Below, piece by piece: positions 41,521-53,040 of a stretch of 64,000 bases of DNA. Source of the stretch: Verminephrobacter eiseniae EF01-2 (GTDB lineage: Bacteria > Pseudomonadota > Gammaproteobacteria > Burkholderiales > Burkholderiaceae_C); contig NC_008786.1 in assembly GCF_000015565.1 (NCBI RefSeq), positions 5,444,501 to 5,508,500 on the forward strand. The letters are read 5' to 3'. The notes under the pieces are model-generated. The model saw nothing but the letters and a program-made list of their open reading frames with translations. It did not search any database and was not told where the DNA came from. Each line of letters begins with the position of its first letter. Positions within the stretch are counted from its first letter, which is position 1. The position numbers and the translations under genes are program-made.

Positions 41521-43632
41521 TCAGGCTTGGAATGCCGGGGTTCGGGCCAGTGGGCTCAGGTCGCTGAACTTGCGGCCGCTGGCCACCAGTTCTTCCAGCA
41601 ACTTCGCGGGCTTGAATTGCGGCCCATGCCTGGCCTCGAACTCGCGCATCCTGGACAGCACCTTGGGCAGGCCGATGCGCTCGCCGTAGTGCATGGGGCC
41701 GCCGCGGTACACGGGCCAGCCGTAGCCGTTGATCCACACCACGTCGATGTCGGAGGCACGCACGGCCACGCCCTCCTGCAGGATCTTGGCGCCCTCGTTG
41801 ATCATGGGATAGATGCAGCGCTCCAGGATCTCGTCGTCCGACACCTGGCGGGGGGCGATGCCCTTCTTGCGGGCGAAGTCGCGGATCACGCCCTCCACCA
41901 GTTGGGACGGCTGCGCCGTGCGCTGCCCGTCGTAGTCGTAGAAGCCGGCGCCGGTCTTCTGGCCGCGCCGGCCCATCTCGCACAGCACTTCGCGCAGCGT
42001 GGCGCCGGTGGACTTGTCCTTGTTCCAGCCCAGGTCCAGGCCGGCCAGGTCGCTCATCGCGAATGGCCCCATCGGGAAGCCGAAGTCGTACAGCACGCGG
42101 TCCACCGCCCAGGGCGTGGCGCCTTCGAAGATCAGTTGGTTGGCCTCGCGCTGGCGCTGGCCCAGGATGCGGTTGCCCACAAAGCCCGGGCACACGCCGA
42201 CCAGCACGGCCACCTTGCCGATTTTCCTGGCCAGTTGCATGGACGTGGCGATCACGCTGTCCGAAGTCTGGTCGCCGCGCACGATCTCCAGCAACTTCAT
42301 GACGTTGGCCGGCGAGAAGAAATGCAGGCCGATCACGGACTCGGGCCGCGCGGTGGCCGAGGCGATCTGGTTCAGGTCCAGCGCCGAGGTGTTGGACGCG
42401 AGAATCGCGCCGGCCTTGGCCACGCGATCCAGCCGCCCGAAGAGGTGCTTCTTGACCTCCATGTCCTCGAACACCGCCTCGATCACGAGCTCGCAGCCCG
42501 ACAGGTCCTGCAGTTCCAGCGAGCCGGTGACCAGCGCCATGCGCTCTTCGATGGCCCCGACCTCGAGCCGGCCCTTCTTCGCTGTGTTCCCGTAGTTGGT
42601 CCGGATGGTCGCGAGGCCCCGGTCCAGCGCCTCCTGCCGCGTCTCGACGATATGGACCGGGATGCCCACGTTCAGAAAGTTCATCGCGATGCCGGCGCCC
42701 ATGGTGCCGGCGCCGATCACGCCGACCGTCTGCACCGGCACGATGGCCGCGTCCTTCTTCAGCCCCGGTACCTTCCAGGCCTGGCGCGAGGCGAAGAAGT
42801 AATGCCGCTGCGCGGCCGACTGCTCGCCCTGCATGAGCTCGACGAAGAGCTTGCGCTCGAGCTTCAGGCCCTCGTCGAACGGCAGGTTCACGGCGGCCTC
42901 CACGCACTGCACGATCTTCTCGGGCGCCGCGAAGCCGCGAAACTTCTTGGCGTTGGCCTTGCGGAAGGCCGCGACGAGCTCCGGGTTGCCGCGCGCGGCC
43001 TCGACCTTGTCGTTCTGATCGCGCAGCTTGCGCAGTGGGCGCTTCTCGGCCACGACCCGCTTGGCCAGCGCGACGGCCGCGCCCTGCAGGTCGTCCTCGG
43101 GCGCCAGTTCGTCGATGAGGCCGATCCCGAGCGCGTCGGCGGCTTCGACCTGCGCGCCGGAGGTCATCAGCTCGAGCGCCACCTCGGGCCCCACGATGCG
43201 CGGCAACCGCTGCGTGCCACCGGCGCCGGGCAAGAGGCCGATGCCGACCTCGGGCAGGCCCAGTTTCGCGCTCGGCACGGCGATGCGCCAGTGGCAAACC
43301 AGCGCCACCTCCAGCCCGCCGCCCAGCGCCGTGCCGTGCATCGCCGCGACCACCGGCTTGGGCGACTCTTCCAGCGCGCGCTGCACCTCGCCAAGGCCCA
43401 CGCCGGCGGGCGGCTTGCCGAACTCGCGGATGTCGGCGCCGGCGATGAAGGTGTTGCCGTCGCAGCGCAGCACGATGGCGCTGGCGTGCGCATCGGCGAT
43501 GGCCTGCCGCACGCCGGCATGGATGCCGTCGCGCACGGCGGCCGACAAGGCGTTGACGGGCGGCGAGTTCAGCACGATCACGCCGACCCCGTCGATGTGG
43601 GTGTAGCTCGTCACGTCGTTGATCCGGACCAT
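41521..43632 (-). CDS. Bifunctional enoyl-CoA hydratase/3-hydroxyacyl-CoA dehydrogenase
   Basis: A 703-residue FadB/FadJ-like enzyme. The N-terminal crotonase domain (1-200) has [13 protein letters not shown] and [18 protein letters not shown] oxyanion motifs and [19 protein letters not shown]. The NAD-binding domain begins [17 protein letters not shown] near 300, with [12 protein letters not shown] and [18 protein letters not shown]. The C-terminal dehydrogenase domains follow. It converts enoyl-CoA to 3-ketoacyl-CoA. ATG 43632 was chosen because GAGGAGG lies just before it. It stands between the thiolase and the acyl-CoA dehydrogenases of the operon. Confidence 0.94.
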   Translation of the reverse strand: MVRINDVTSYTHIDGVGVIVLNSPPVNALSAAVRDGIHAGVRQAIADAHASAIVLRCDGNTFIAGADIREFGKPPAGVGLGEVQRALEESPKPVVAAMHGTALGGGLEVALVCHWRIAVPSAKLGLPEVGIGLLPGAGGTQRLPRIVGPEVALELMTSGAQVEAADALGIGLIDELAPEDDLQGAAVALAKRVVAEKRPLRKLRDQNDKVEAARGNPELVAAFRKANAKKFRGFAAPEKIVQCVEAAVNLPFDEGLKLERKLFVELMQGEQSAAQRHYFFASRQAWKVPGLKKDAAIVPVQTVGVIGAGTMGAGIAMNFLNVGIPVHIVETRQEALDRGLATIRTNYGNTAKKGRLEVGAIEERMALVTGSLELQDLSGCELVIEAVFEDMEVKKHLFGRLDRVAKAGAILASNTSALDLNQIASATARPESVIGLHFFSPANVMKLLEIVRGDQTSDSVIATSMQLARKIGKVAVLVGVCPGFVGNRILGQRQREANQLIFEGATPWAVDRVLYDFGFPMGPFAMSDLAGLDLGWNKDKSTGATLREVLCEMGRRGQKTGAGFYDYDGQRTAQPSQLVEGVIRDFARKKGIAPRQVSDDEILERCIYPMINEGAKILQEGVAVRASDIDVVWINGYGWPVYRGGPMHYGERIGLPKVLSRMREFEARHGPQFKPAKLLEELVASGRKFSDLSPLARTPAFQA

Positions 43633-43642
43633 GGATGCCTCC

Positions 43643-44845
43643 TCAGTAGATTTCAAACAGACCGGCCGCGCCCATGCCGCCGCCCACGCACATCGTCACC
43701 ACGCCGAACTTCACGCCACGGCGCTTGCCCTCGATCAGCACATGGCCGGCCATGCGCGCGCCCGACATGCCGAACGGGTGGCCGATGGAGATGGCCCCGC
43801 CCGACACGTTGAGCCTGTCGTCCGGGATGCCCAGCCTGTCGCGGCAATAGATCACCTGGCTCGCGAAGGCCTCGTTCAGTTCCCAGATGCCGATGTCGTT
43901 GACCGTAAGCCCGTGCAGCTTGAGCAGCTTGGGAATCGCGAACGCGGGGCCGATGCCCATCTCGTCGGGGTTGCAGCCGGCCACCGCCATGCCGCGGTAG
44001 GCGCCTAACGGCGCGAGGCCCCGGCGCTCGGCCTCCCTGGCCTCCATCAGCACCATGGCCGATGCGCCATCGGACAGTTGCGAGGCGTTGCCGGCCGTGA
44101 TGAAGCGGCCTTCCTTGACGACCTGGCCGTCCTTGAACACCGGGTTCAGCTTCTGCAGATCGGCCAGCGTGGTGCCGGGGCGGTTGCCTTCGTCGGCGGC
44201 GATGGTGACCGGCTTTTCCGACACGGCGCCGGTGGCCTTGTCGGTCACGGTCATGACGGTGGACATGGGCACGATCTCGGCGTCGAAGCGGCCTTCACGC
44301 TGCGCCTTCGCCGTGCGCGCCTGCGACTCCACCGCGTACGCGTCCTGCTGCGCGCGCGAGATGCCGTAGCGCTCGGCCACGATCTCGGCCGTCTCGATCA
44401 TCGCCATGTAGAGCTGCGGGATGTTCTTGACCAAGTGGGGATCACGCGCCCGGTGCGTGTTGGGCTTGCCCGACTGCACGAGCGAGATCGACTCCAGCCC
44501 GCCGCCCACCGTCACCTGCATGCCGTCCACGACGATCTGCTTGGCCGCCGTGGCCACGGCCATCAGGCCGGACGAGCACATGCGGTCGATGCTCATGCCC
44601 GACACGGTCTGCGGCAGGCCGGCGCGCAGCAGGCTCTGGCGCGCGGTGTTGCCGCCGCTCGTGCCTTGCTGCGCGGCGCAGCCCATCACGACGTCGTCGA
44701 CCAGCGCCGGGTCGATGCCGGCGCGCTGCACGGCATGCGCAATCGCATGCGCGCCCAGTTCCTGCGCCTGGGTGTTGTTGAAGGCCCCCCGAAAGGCCTT
44801 GCCGATCGGTGTGCGGGCGGTCGAAACGATCGCGGCTTCACGCAT
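43643..44845 (-). CDS. Acetyl-CoA acyltransferase (thiolase)
   Basis: A 400-residue thiolase of the FadA/PhaA superfamily. The nucleophilic cysteine is in [11 protein letters not shown] near 90, the second motif is NEAFASQV near 335, the catalytic histidine is in [16 protein letters not shown] near 360, and the final cysteine is in [13 protein letters not shown]. It cleaves 3-ketoacyl-CoA to acetyl-CoA or propionyl-CoA plus a shortened acyl-CoA. Ten bases separate it from the FadB-like gene downstream, and it follows the ligase by 44 bp. Confidence 0.94.
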   Translation of the reverse strand: MREAAIVSTARTPIGKAFRGAFNNTQAQELGAHAIAHAVQRAGIDPALVDDVVMGCAAQQGTSGGNTARQSLLRAGLPQTVSGMSIDRMCSSGLMAVATAAKQIVVDGMQVTVGGGLESISLVQSGKPNTHRARDPHLVKNIPQLYMAMIETAEIVAERYGISRAQQDAYAVESQARTAKAQREGRFDAEIVPMSTVMTVTDKATGAVSEKPVTIAADEGNRPGTTLADLQKLNPVFKDGQVVKEGRFITAGNASQLSDGASAMVLMEAREAERRGLAPLGAYRGMAVAGCNPDEMGIGPAFAIPKLLKLHGLTVNDIGIWELNEAFASQVIYCRDRLGIPDDRLNVSGGAISIGHPFGMSGARMAGHVLIEGKRRGVKFGVVTMCVGGGMGAAGLFEIY

Positions 44846-44889
44846 GTCTGGCTCCTGTAGATCACCAACGAAACAAACGAAACCCGACG

Positions 44890-46650
44890 CTAAGTCGGGG
44901 CGGGCCAGGCGGGCTGTCGCGACATGTCCTTTGCGATCGCCAGGAACTGCGGCAGGTTTTCGCGGATGGCCTTCTTGTCGTATTTGCCGACGCTGGTCTT
45001 GGGGATCTCGCGCGTGAGGGCCACCAGGCGCGGCAGCATCCACTTGGTGATCCTGCCGGTCTGCACGCCGTGCTCGGCCAGGAAATCGACGACGTCTTCT
45101 GGTGTCGCCGCGCTGCCGGGCCGCAGGCTGACCACGGCCATCGGCACCTCGCCCCAGACCGGGTCGGGCACGCCGACCACGGCAGCCTCCAGCACGAAGT
45201 CGGCCATCGCGATCAGGTTCTCCAGCAGCACGGTGGGCACCATCTCGGCGCCGCTGCGGATCACGTCCTTCAAGCGATCGGCGATGACCACGAAGCCCTC
45301 CTCGTCCACCTTGGCCAGGTCGCCCGTGTGGAACCAGCCGTCGTACCAGACCTCGGCCGTGCGTTCGGGGGCCTTGTAGTACTCCTTGGTCACCCAGGGT
45401 CCGCGGATCACGATCTCGCCGACCGTCTGGTTGTTCCACGGCACGGGCACGCCCTGCTCGTCGACGACCTCGACTTCCAGGCCCAGCGACGGCAGGCCGG
45501 TCTTGACCATGACCTCGTCGATGGCCTCCTTGGGCCACTGCACCATGTGCTTCTTGACGAAGGCGCCGATGGACGCGGGCGCGGTCTCGGTCATGCCATA
45601 GCCCGAGCCGGCGCGAAAGTGCGGCAGCGCCTTCTCCAGCTTGGTCTTCAGGCCCAGCGGCAGCGCACCGCCGCCCACGCCCACGTTGACCAGGCTGGAC
45701 AGGTCGTACTTGTCGAAGTCCGTGAACTCCAGCAGCAGGGCGGCAATCGTCGGCACGATGCCGACCGAGGTCACCTTCTCGCGCTCCACCAGTTCGCAGA
45801 AGCCGCGCACGGTGAAGGTGCCGGGCAGCACGATCTTCTGCGCGCTGAACACGGTCGTGAACGGCGCGCCCCAACCGTGGATGTGGAACAGCGGCGTGTT
45901 CAGCATGGGCACGGCGTTTTCGCCCAGCCGCTCCACGGCCACGAAGCCCGGCGTGTTCACGATGCTCTGGCGCGCCATGCTGTGCAGCGTCATGAGGTAC
46001 AGCTGGCGGTGCGTGAAGGTCGCGCCCTTGGGCTGGCCGGTGGTGCCGGTCGTGTAGCACAGCGTGGCGGTCGTGTCCTCGTCCAGGTAGGGCCAGTCGA
46101 ACTGGCCGGGCTCGGCCGCGATCAGTTCTTCGTACTCGATCAGGTTCGGCAGCCTGGTCTGCGGCAGGCCGGGCTTGTCGGACATGTAGACGAAGACCTG
46201 CACCGTGTCCTGGATGCGCTCGTAGATGTTCTCCAGCAGCGGCAGCACCATGTCGTCGACGAAGATCACCGTGTCCTGCGCGTGCTTGATGGTGTAGACG
46301 ATGTGCTCCTCGGACAGCCGGATGTTGATCGGGTGCAGCGTGGCGCCGATGCAGGGCACGGCGTAGTACAGCTCCAGGTGCCGGTGCGTGTTGTAGGCCA
46401 TGGTGCCCACGCGGTCGCCGAGCCGGCCGGGCTGGCCCGGTTTGATCTTCAGCCGGCCCTGCAGCGCATGGCCGAGTCGGCACACGCGCTGGTACCAGAC
46501 GCGCCAGGTCAAGCGCTGGTAGGCGCCGCTCACATGGTTGCGGTAGACCACGCCGATCTGGTCCGGGTAGTAGCGCACCGGGCGTTTCATGAAAGTCGTC
46601 AGCAGCAGCGGGTAGTTGGTGCTGAACTCGGGGAAGGTCCGGTGTTCCAT
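44890..46650 (-). CDS. AMP-forming acyl-CoA ligase
   Basis: A 586-residue ANL-superfamily ligase. The phosphate loop is [16 protein letters not shown] near 185, the adenine motif [12 protein letters not shown] near 335, the hinge [16 protein letters not shown] near 435, and the catalytic lysine lies in [15 protein letters not shown] near the C-terminus. It resembles medium- and long-chain fatty acyl-CoA ligases. Start 46650 gives the typical [10 protein letters not shown] beginning. It would activate the acid imported by the ABC transporter encoded just upstream in the same operon. Confidence 0.93.
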   Translation of the reverse strand: MEHRTFPEFSTNYPLLLTTFMKRPVRYYPDQIGVVYRNHVSGAYQRLTWRVWYQRVCRLGHALQGRLKIKPGQPGRLGDRVGTMAYNTHRHLELYYAVPCIGATLHPINIRLSEEHIVYTIKHAQDTVIFVDDMVLPLLENIYERIQDTVQVFVYMSDKPGLPQTRLPNLIEYEELIAAEPGQFDWPYLDEDTTATLCYTTGTTGQPKGATFTHRQLYLMTLHSMARQSIVNTPGFVAVERLGENAVPMLNTPLFHIHGWGAPFTTVFSAQKIVLPGTFTVRGFCELVEREKVTSVGIVPTIAALLLEFTDFDKYDLSSLVNVGVGGGALPLGLKTKLEKALPHFRAGSGYGMTETAPASIGAFVKKHMVQWPKEAIDEVMVKTGLPSLGLEVEVVDEQGVPVPWNNQTVGEIVIRGPWVTKEYYKAPERTAEVWYDGWFHTGDLAKVDEEGFVVIADRLKDVIRSGAEMVPTVLLENLIAMADFVLEAAVVGVPDPVWGEVPMAVVSLRPGSAATPEDVVDFLAEHGVQTGRITKWMLPRLVALTREIPKTSVGKYDKKAIRENLPQFLAIAKDMSRQPAWPAPT

Positions 46651-46720
46651 GGGGTCTCCGTTTCCTGGTGGTGCGGCGGCTTGCGACTGCGTCACCGGCG
46701 TTGTTCTGGATGAAGGCGGT

Positions 46721-47698
<978 letters not shown>

Positions 47699-47711
47699 GG
47701 TGTCCCGTTCC

Positions 47712-48734
47712 TCAGGTGTTGAAGCAGGCTTTGACATGCGATGCGCTCACTGGAGCACCTTCGCCTGCGGTGTGAGCGCCTTCGGGCGGCCGGGCAGCGC
47801 TGACTGCCGTCAGCGGCGGGCGCGCGGCCACGCAGGCGGCGCTCGCCAGCCGGCAGCGCGGGCCGAACGCGCAGCCCGGTGGCAGCGCCGACAGATCGGG
47901 CGGCATGCCTTCGATGGCCTGCAGCGGCTGGCCGGTGTCGCTGTCGATGCGCGGGATCGAGGCCAGCAGGCCGCGCGTGTAGGGGTGCGCCGGCCGGTTG
48001 AAGATCTCGCGCGCCGTGCCCTGCTCGACGATGCGCCCGCCGTACATCACGGCCACGCGGTCGGCGTAGCGCGCGACCACGCCCAGGTCGTGCGTGATCA
48101 GGATCATGGACATCTGCGCCTGGCGCGTGAGCTGCCTGAGCAGGTCCAGTATCTGCGCCTGCACCGTCACGTCCAGCGCCGTGGTGGGCTCGTCCGCGAT
48201 GATGAGCCGCGGCCCGCAGGCCAGGGCCATCGCGATCATGGCGCGCTGGCGCATGCCGCCCGAGAACTGGTGCGGATAAGCGCCGAGCCGGCTCTCGGCG
48301 TCGGGGATCTGCACCTTGTCCAGCAGTTCGCGGGCATTCCTGTAGGCCTCGGCCCAGGACGCATTGCGGTGCAGCGTGGTCGGCTCGGCGATCTGCTTGC
48401 CGATCGTGATCGATGGGTTCAGCGAGGACATGGCGTCCTGGAAGATCATCGCGATGCGGTCGCCACGGATGGCGCGCATCTGCTCTTCGCTGAGCCTGAG
48501 CAGGTCCCTGCCGTCGAACAAGATCTCGCCGGCCTCGATGCGGCCCGGCGGCGACGGGATCAGCCGCAGGATGGACATCGAGGTCACGCTCTTGCCCGAG
48601 CCCGATTCGCCGACGATGGCCAGCGTCTCGCCGGCGTTCACGTCGAACGAGACGCCGTCGACGGGGGTCACGACGCCGCGCTCGGTCTTGAAGCGGGTGG
48701 TCAGGTTGCGCACCTGCAGTACGGGGGTGGCCAT
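47712..48734 (-). CDS. Oligopeptide/dipeptide-type ABC transporter ATPase (OppD type) carrying a repeat-derived tail
   Basis: A 340-residue ABC ATPase: Walker [10 protein letters not shown] near 42, signature [16 protein letters not shown] near 160, Walker [11 protein letters not shown], and the [14 protein letters not shown] cysteine motif near 300. The last 25 residues ([21 protein letters not shown]...) do not belong to the family. They are encoded by a 54-bp copy of the dispersed repeat found in three tandem copies in the MFS pseudogene at 36 kb. The insertion keeps the frame open, so a probably working ATPase carries an extra peptide at its end. Confidence 0.92.
   Translation of the reverse strand: MATPVLQVRNLTTRFKTERGVVTPVDGVSFDVNAGETLAIVGESGSGKSVTSMSILRLIPSPPGRIEAGEILFDGRDLLRLSEEQMRAIRGDRIAMIFQDAMSSLNPSITIGKQIAEPTTLHRNASWAEAYRNARELLDKVQIPDAESRLGAYPHQFSGGMRQRAMIAMALACGPRLIIADEPTTALDVTVQAQILDLLRQLTRQAQMSMILITHDLGVVARYADRVAVMYGGRIVEQGTAREIFNRPAHPYTRGLLASIPRIDSDTGQPLQAIEGMPPDLSALPPGCAFGPRCRLASAACVAARPPLTAVSAARPPEGAHTAGEGAPVSASHVKACFNT
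47745..47798 (-). repeat. 54-bp dispersed repeat inserted in frame in the OppD-type gene
   Basis: Read on the minus strand it shares GCCCGGCCGCCCGAAGG and GCGAAGGTGCTCCAGTGAGC with the 60-bp units at 36108-36287. It lacks a 6-bp GCCGAA-type segment. It lies within codons near the gene's 3' end and leaves the frame intact. Confidence 0.88.
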
Positions 48735-48744
48735 GTGCGTTCTT

Positions 48745-50460
48745 TCAGAAGCCGAGCGTCTTCTTCAGGTCCTGGTCGATCCAGACACGCGCATGGATGG
48801 GCGCGCTGCGGCCGGCGCCGACGAACAGCTCGCCGCCGTAGTTCTTGACCCAGGGCCACCAGGCCGTGTAGCGGTACGGGGCCGGCATCCAGATGGCGGG
48901 CGCCTGCTCGACGATCTGCGCGGTCAGCTCGCGCAGGATCTGCTGGCGCCTGGGCTCGTCGCGCTCGGCCAGCGCATCGGCCACACGCGCGTCGAACCTG
49001 GCGTCGTTCCACATCGGCGCGTTGTAGACCTGGCCCTTGCCGAAGTTGATGCGCAGCGAGGTCGTGGGGTTCACGTCGGAAACGGTCGTGAGGTAGCCCG
49101 CGCCGTTGACGTGGCTGGTCATGGCCGACAGGTGCGCGCCGTATTCCATGGGCACGATCTCCATCCTCACGCCCACCATCTCCAGGTAGGCCGCGACCAG
49201 CGGCATCAGCTCCATCTGCTCGGTGGTGCAGGTGCAGATCTGCATCTTGAACGCGAAGCCCTTGGGGTAGCCGGCCTCGGCCAGCAGTTTCCTGGCCTTG
49301 GCCGGGTCGTACTTGAACAGTTCCTGCACCGAGGCCGGCATGTCCTTCAGCGGCGTGTGGTAGCCCACGTATGCCGGGTTCATCGGGAACACGAACATCT
49401 CGCCTTCGCCGCCGTAGAACTTGTCGATGATTTCCTGCTTGTTGACCGCCATGTTCAGCGCGCGGCGCACGCGCACGTCGGTGAAGGGCTTGGTGTCCAC
49501 GCGCAGCGCCACGCGCGCGGCGGCCATGGACAGCCAGCGGTTCCACTGCAACTGCGGCGTGCTCTTTTTCAGCTCGCGCGCGGCCTCCCAGGAGATCGAG
49601 GACAGGATGTCGAGCTTGCCGGTGCGCAGCGCGGCCTGCTGCGTGGCCTCGTCCTTGATCACGCGGTGCGTGAGCTTGTCGACGAAGGGCAGTTTGTAGG
49701 GCTTGCCGCCGATGACTTCCTGATCCCAGTAGATCGGGTTCCTGGTGAAGGTCAGCGAATTACCCTGCGCCACGTTCGTGAGCATGAAGGGGCCCGTGCC
49801 GTTGGCGTTCTTCCAGTTGCCGCCGCCGGCCTCGGTGACCTCCCTGGGCATGATGCCGGAGAAGAAGCCGTTGCCGAAGCGGTAGTCCCAGTCGGCCAGG
49901 AACTGCTTGAACGTGAAGACGAGCGTGTGCCTGTCCTTGGCCTCGACCTTGTCCAGGTGGTCGTAGTAGCCTTGGGTCTTCTTCGGGCTGTTGTTGAGCC
50001 GGTTGAAGCTGTAGACCACGTCGTCGGCCACGAACTCCCGCTCGGCCATCACGCCCTGCTTGGCCGGAAACTTCACGCCCTGGCGCAGTTTGACCTCCAG
50101 CACCAGCGGCGTGACCCAATTCCAGCTTTCGGCCAGTTCGCCGCGCACGGCGTCGGTGGGCTGCCAGCCGCTGATCGTGAACGGGTACTTGCCGCCACGG
50201 CTCTTGGCCTTCGAGAGATCGACCGAGAACAGCTGCTCGTAGAACTGGCCCGTGTCACGCGTCTGCAGTGTGGCCTGCCAGTCGGCCAGGTCCCAGGACA
50301 GGGTCGCGACGCCCGTGCTCGTGGTGGCCACATCCAGCGAGCCGCCGTACTTGGGCGTCTCGGCGTGGGCCTGGGCCTGCGCGGTGCCGGCTGCAGCCGC
50401 CATGGCAATGCCGGCAGCCAGCGGGGCCAGACGGGCGAGCAAGTTCCTGTTCGTTTTCAT
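48745..50460 (-). CDS. Extracytoplasmic substrate-binding protein, family 5 (Opp/Dpp type)
   Basis: A 571-residue periplasmic binding protein with a Sec signal (residues 1-29, ending GTAQAQA) and the SBP family 5 outline: [11 protein letters not shown] near 75, [41 protein letters not shown] near 205, and [15 protein letters not shown] near 320. Proteins of this type bind peptides but also many other ligands, including opines and glycosides. With acyl-CoA enzymes in the same operon, a peptide-like or acylated compound is a fair guess, but not shown by sequence. Confidence 0.93.
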   Translation of the reverse strand: MKTNRNLLARLAPLAAGIAMAAAAGTAQAQAHAETPKYGGSLDVATTSTGVATLSWDLADWQATLQTRDTGQFYEQLFSVDLSKAKSRGGKYPFTISGWQPTDAVRGELAESWNWVTPLVLEVKLRQGVKFPAKQGVMAEREFVADDVVYSFNRLNNSPKKTQGYYDHLDKVEAKDRHTLVFTFKQFLADWDYRFGNGFFSGIMPREVTEAGGGNWKNANGTGPFMLTNVAQGNSLTFTRNPIYWDQEVIGGKPYKLPFVDKLTHRVIKDEATQQAALRTGKLDILSSISWEAARELKKSTPQLQWNRWLSMAAARVALRVDTKPFTDVRVRRALNMAVNKQEIIDKFYGGEGEMFVFPMNPAYVGYHTPLKDMPASVQELFKYDPAKARKLLAEAGYPKGFAFKMQICTCTTEQMELMPLVAAYLEMVGVRMEIVPMEYGAHLSAMTSHVNGAGYLTTVSDVNPTTSLRINFGKGQVYNAPMWNDARFDARVADALAERDEPRRQQILRELTAQIVEQAPAIWMPAPYRYTAWWPWVKNYGGELFVGAGRSAPIHARVWIDQDLKKTLGF

Positions 50461-50504
50461 GCGTTGTGTCTCCTTTTGGGGGGTGGTGGCCAGGATGGGG
50501 CGCT

Positions 50505-51434
50505 TCAACGCGCGCCCCGCATCCGCGGGTCGAGCATGTCGCGCAGCGCATCGCCGAACACGTTGATGGCATACACGGCCAGCGTCAGGCACAGGCCGGG
50601 CGCCAGCGCCAGCCAGGGGCCTTGCAGCATGTACGTGCGGCCGTTGCCGGACAGCATGCCGCCCCAGGTCGGGTGCGGCGGCGGCACGCCCAGGCCCAGG
50701 AAGGACAGGCCGGACTCGGCCAGGATGGCCGTGCCCACGCTGGACGTGAACAGCACGATCAAGGGCGCGAGCACGTTGGGCAGCACATGGCGCCACAGGA
50801 TGCGCAAGGGCGACGCGCCGATGGACTTGGCGGCGTGGATGTACATGTCCTCGCGCACCGAAACGACCGCACCGCGCACGATGCGCGAGCCGCCGATGCC
50901 GATCAGCAGCCCCAGCGTGATGATGATCTGCGTGATGCCCGAGCCGAACACCGAGGCCACGACGATCAGCACGATCAGGCCCGGGAAGCTCATCCACGCA
51001 TCGACGAAGCGCTGCACCAGCATGTCGACCTTGCCGCCGAAATAGCCCGAGACGATGCCGATCAGGGCCGAGAGGCAGGTCGAGATCGCCGCCACCATGA
51101 GCCCGATGACCACCGAGATCTGCGCGCCGTAGATGCAGCGCGACAGCAGGTCGCGGCCCAGGTTGTCGGTGCCGAACGGGTGCGCCCAGGACGGCGCCTG
51201 CAGCCGCGCGCCCATGTCGACCTCGTTCATCCCGTAGGGCGCCAGCGCGTCGGCAAACAGGCCGCAGCACAGGAACACAGCGGTGATCATGAAACCGGCC
51301 GCGCCCAGGCGCTTTTCGCGGAACAGCTTGCGCACGAACCACTGGAACTTGCCATGGCGCACGGGTGCCGGGCGGGCGGCGGGCGCGAGACCGGGTGCCT
51401 GGACGGCCTGGTGGATCTGCATGTTGGCTGCCAT
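50505..51434 (-). CDS. ABC transporter permease (OppC/DppC type)
   Basis: A 309-residue permease with the OppC N-terminal extension, a first helix near 40 (GAAGFMITAVFLCCGLFADAL), the APSWAHPFGTDNLGRDLLSR entry motif, then five helices. The EAA-type loop reads KSIGASPLRILWRHVLPNVLAPLIV near 210 and contacts the ATPases. Its start overlaps the stop of the OppB-type gene (TAATG). ATG 51419 is an alternative start. Confidence 0.92.
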   Translation of the reverse strand: MAANMQIHQAVQAPGLAPAARPAPVRHGKFQWFVRKLFREKRLGAAGFMITAVFLCCGLFADALAPYGMNEVDMGARLQAPSWAHPFGTDNLGRDLLSRCIYGAQISVVIGLMVAAISTCLSALIGIVSGYFGGKVDMLVQRFVDAWMSFPGLIVLIVVASVFGSGITQIIITLGLLIGIGGSRIVRGAVVSVREDMYIHAAKSIGASPLRILWRHVLPNVLAPLIVLFTSSVGTAILAESGLSFLGLGVPPPHPTWGGMLSGNGRTYMLQGPWLALAPGLCLTLAVYAINVFGDALRDMLDPRMRGAR

Positions 51435-52390
51435 TACCGTTGCCTCACTTTGGGATCGATCAGGCCGTAGCTCAGGTCCACGAGCAGGTTGATCAGCATG
51501 ACGGCCAGGCCGACGACGAGGAACACGCCGGTGACCACGGGGTAGTCGCGCTGGTTGACGGCATCGAGCAGCAGCATGCCCATGCCGGGCAGCACGAAGA
51601 TCTGCTCCAGGATCACGGCGCCGCCGATCAGGATGGGCGTCTGGGCGCCGATCAGCGTGACGACCGGGATCAGCCCGTTGCGGATGGCGTGGCGCGTGAG
51701 GATCAGCGATTCCTTCATGCCCTTGGCCCGCGCCGTGCGGATGTAGTCCTGGCGCAGCACCTCCAGCATCATGGTGCGCGTCATGCGCATGGTGATGGCC
51801 GACAGCGACAGGCCCAGGATCGCGGCCGGAATGATCATCTGGCGCAGGTTCTGCACGGGGTCTTCGCGCAGCGGCATGTAGTGGATCTCGGGCGACCAGC
51901 CCCACCAGATCGACGGGAACACCGTGACCATGGTGCCGATCCAGAAACTGGGCATGGCCAGCATCAAGAGCGAGAACGAGCGCGCGATGTAGTCGCCCGC
52001 AGCGTCCTGCTTCACGGCCGAGTACACGCCGACCGGAATCGCCACGCTCAGCGCGATGAGCATCGCGAGCAGGCCCAGTTCGAACGTGACCGGCAGCCGC
52101 GTGGCGATCATGCTGATCACCGAATCGCCCTGCCAGAGCGAGTGGCTCAGGTCGCCATGGAAGGCGAGCTGGCCGATCCAGATGCCGTACTGCTGCCACA
52201 TGGGCTTGTCCAGGCCCAGCGTCTGCAGCAACTGGTCACGCGTGCGCTGGTTGGCGCCGGCGTCGTTCTGGCTCAGCATCAGGTCGACCACGTCGCCCGG
52301 CACCATGCGCACGATCGCGAACACGATCACGCTGGCGATGAACAGCGTGGGCAACAGGGCCAGGAGCCGCCGCAGGATGTAGGCCTGCAC
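51434..52390 (-). CDS. ABC transporter permease (OppB/DppB type)
   Basis: A 318-residue permease with the OppB start MQAYILRRLLALLPTLF, the periplasmic loop LGLDKPMWQQYGIWIGQLAFHGDLSHS, and six helices. The EAA loop RAKGMKESLILTRHAIRNGLIPVV lies near 215, with LEQIFVLPGMGMLLLDAV near 265. It appears to be the first gene of the long minus-strand operon. A 37-codon GTG frame with a good ribosome-binding site (52394-52507) ends 4 bp before it and could be a leader. Confidence 0.92.
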   Translation of the reverse strand: MQAYILRRLLALLPTLFIASVIVFAIVRMVPGDVVDLMLSQNDAGANQRTRDQLLQTLGLDKPMWQQYGIWIGQLAFHGDLSHSLWQGDSVISMIATRLPVTFELGLLAMLIALSVAIPVGVYSAVKQDAAGDYIARSFSLLMLAMPSFWIGTMVTVFPSIWWGWSPEIHYMPLREDPVQNLRQMIIPAAILGLSLSAITMRMTRTMMLEVLRQDYIRTARAKGMKESLILTRHAIRNGLIPVVTLIGAQTPILIGGAVILEQIFVLPGMGMLLLDAVNQRDYPVVTGVFLVVGLAVMLINLLVDLSYGLIDPKVRQR

Positions 52391-53040
52391 GGCTCACCTG
52401 CCGCCCGGCCGCAGGCCGGAAGAAGGCGCGGCCGCGAGGCGGCCGTCCTGGCCGTGCCGCGCTCTGGCAAAGGGCCGTGCGGCGGCCCGCTTGGGTTCAG
52501 TTTTCACCGTTGTCTCCTGTTCTTCGCTCGTCGAACCATCGGCCGGTCTGGCGCCGCTGCTGGCCTGCCCCATCGCTGGACGCCCATCCGCGTGGGGCGG
52601 CGTACCGCGAAAGCCAATCTGTGCAGTGGCGGGGCCTGGCCCCGTCCACTCACCCTGGTGAGTCAAGCAGATGGATGATACCTAAAACACTAATTCTGTC
52701 AAAACAATCCGTCGACATAGTCCGTTTCCCAGGGTATTCACCTAGAAATTCGACCGGACTTTCGGTGGAACGGGTCTTCGAAGGGCCATCTGACCGGATC
52801 GTCCAGATCTTTTCGAGACAAACCGACTTTGAAAAAATGTGGCACACTCTACCGAAGAAGTGCGATTCAGCAGCTTGTACAAGAATTCAATGGCATATAC
52901 CACGACAGCTAATAGACGTACCTATTTCTCATTCCGTTCACGGGAATTCGGAATCCGGCAGATCGATGATCCAAGTCCCTGTCCATGAATGACTTTTCGA
53001 AACGCAGGCGGCGCGGCTGCCGTAAAAACGTACCGACACC
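52391..53040. other. Divergent intergenic region, partly AT-rich
   Basis: This 650-bp stretch separates the opp-beta-oxidation operon (minus) from the MFS gene (plus). A minus-strand GTG frame of 37 codons (52394-52507), with AGGAGACAAC before it, may be a leader peptide but is weak. From about 52670 to 53000 the GC content falls well below the surroundings and no protein is convincing. Both promoters and any TetR-type operator should lie here; one inverted repeat is listed separately. Confidence 0.45.
52749..52770. promoter_or_regulatory. Inverted repeat upstream of opp operon (operator candidate)
   Basis: TTCGACCG, 6-bp spacer, CGGTGGAA: 8-bp arms with one mismatch in the AT-rich intergenic region. 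Size and symmetry would suit a TetR-type regulator such as the one at 36635. This is inference. Confidence 0.35.

Noticed and set aside
41459..43297. Upstream extension of the larger acyl-CoA dehydrogenase frame
   Set aside because: The real start at 41458 has a good ribosome-binding site and the family N-terminus; the extension is a shadow of the FadB-like gene.
52477..52992. A 171-codon plus-strand frame upstream of the MFS gene
   Set aside because: It crosses the composition boundary and reads as unrelated sequence on either side; no motif.
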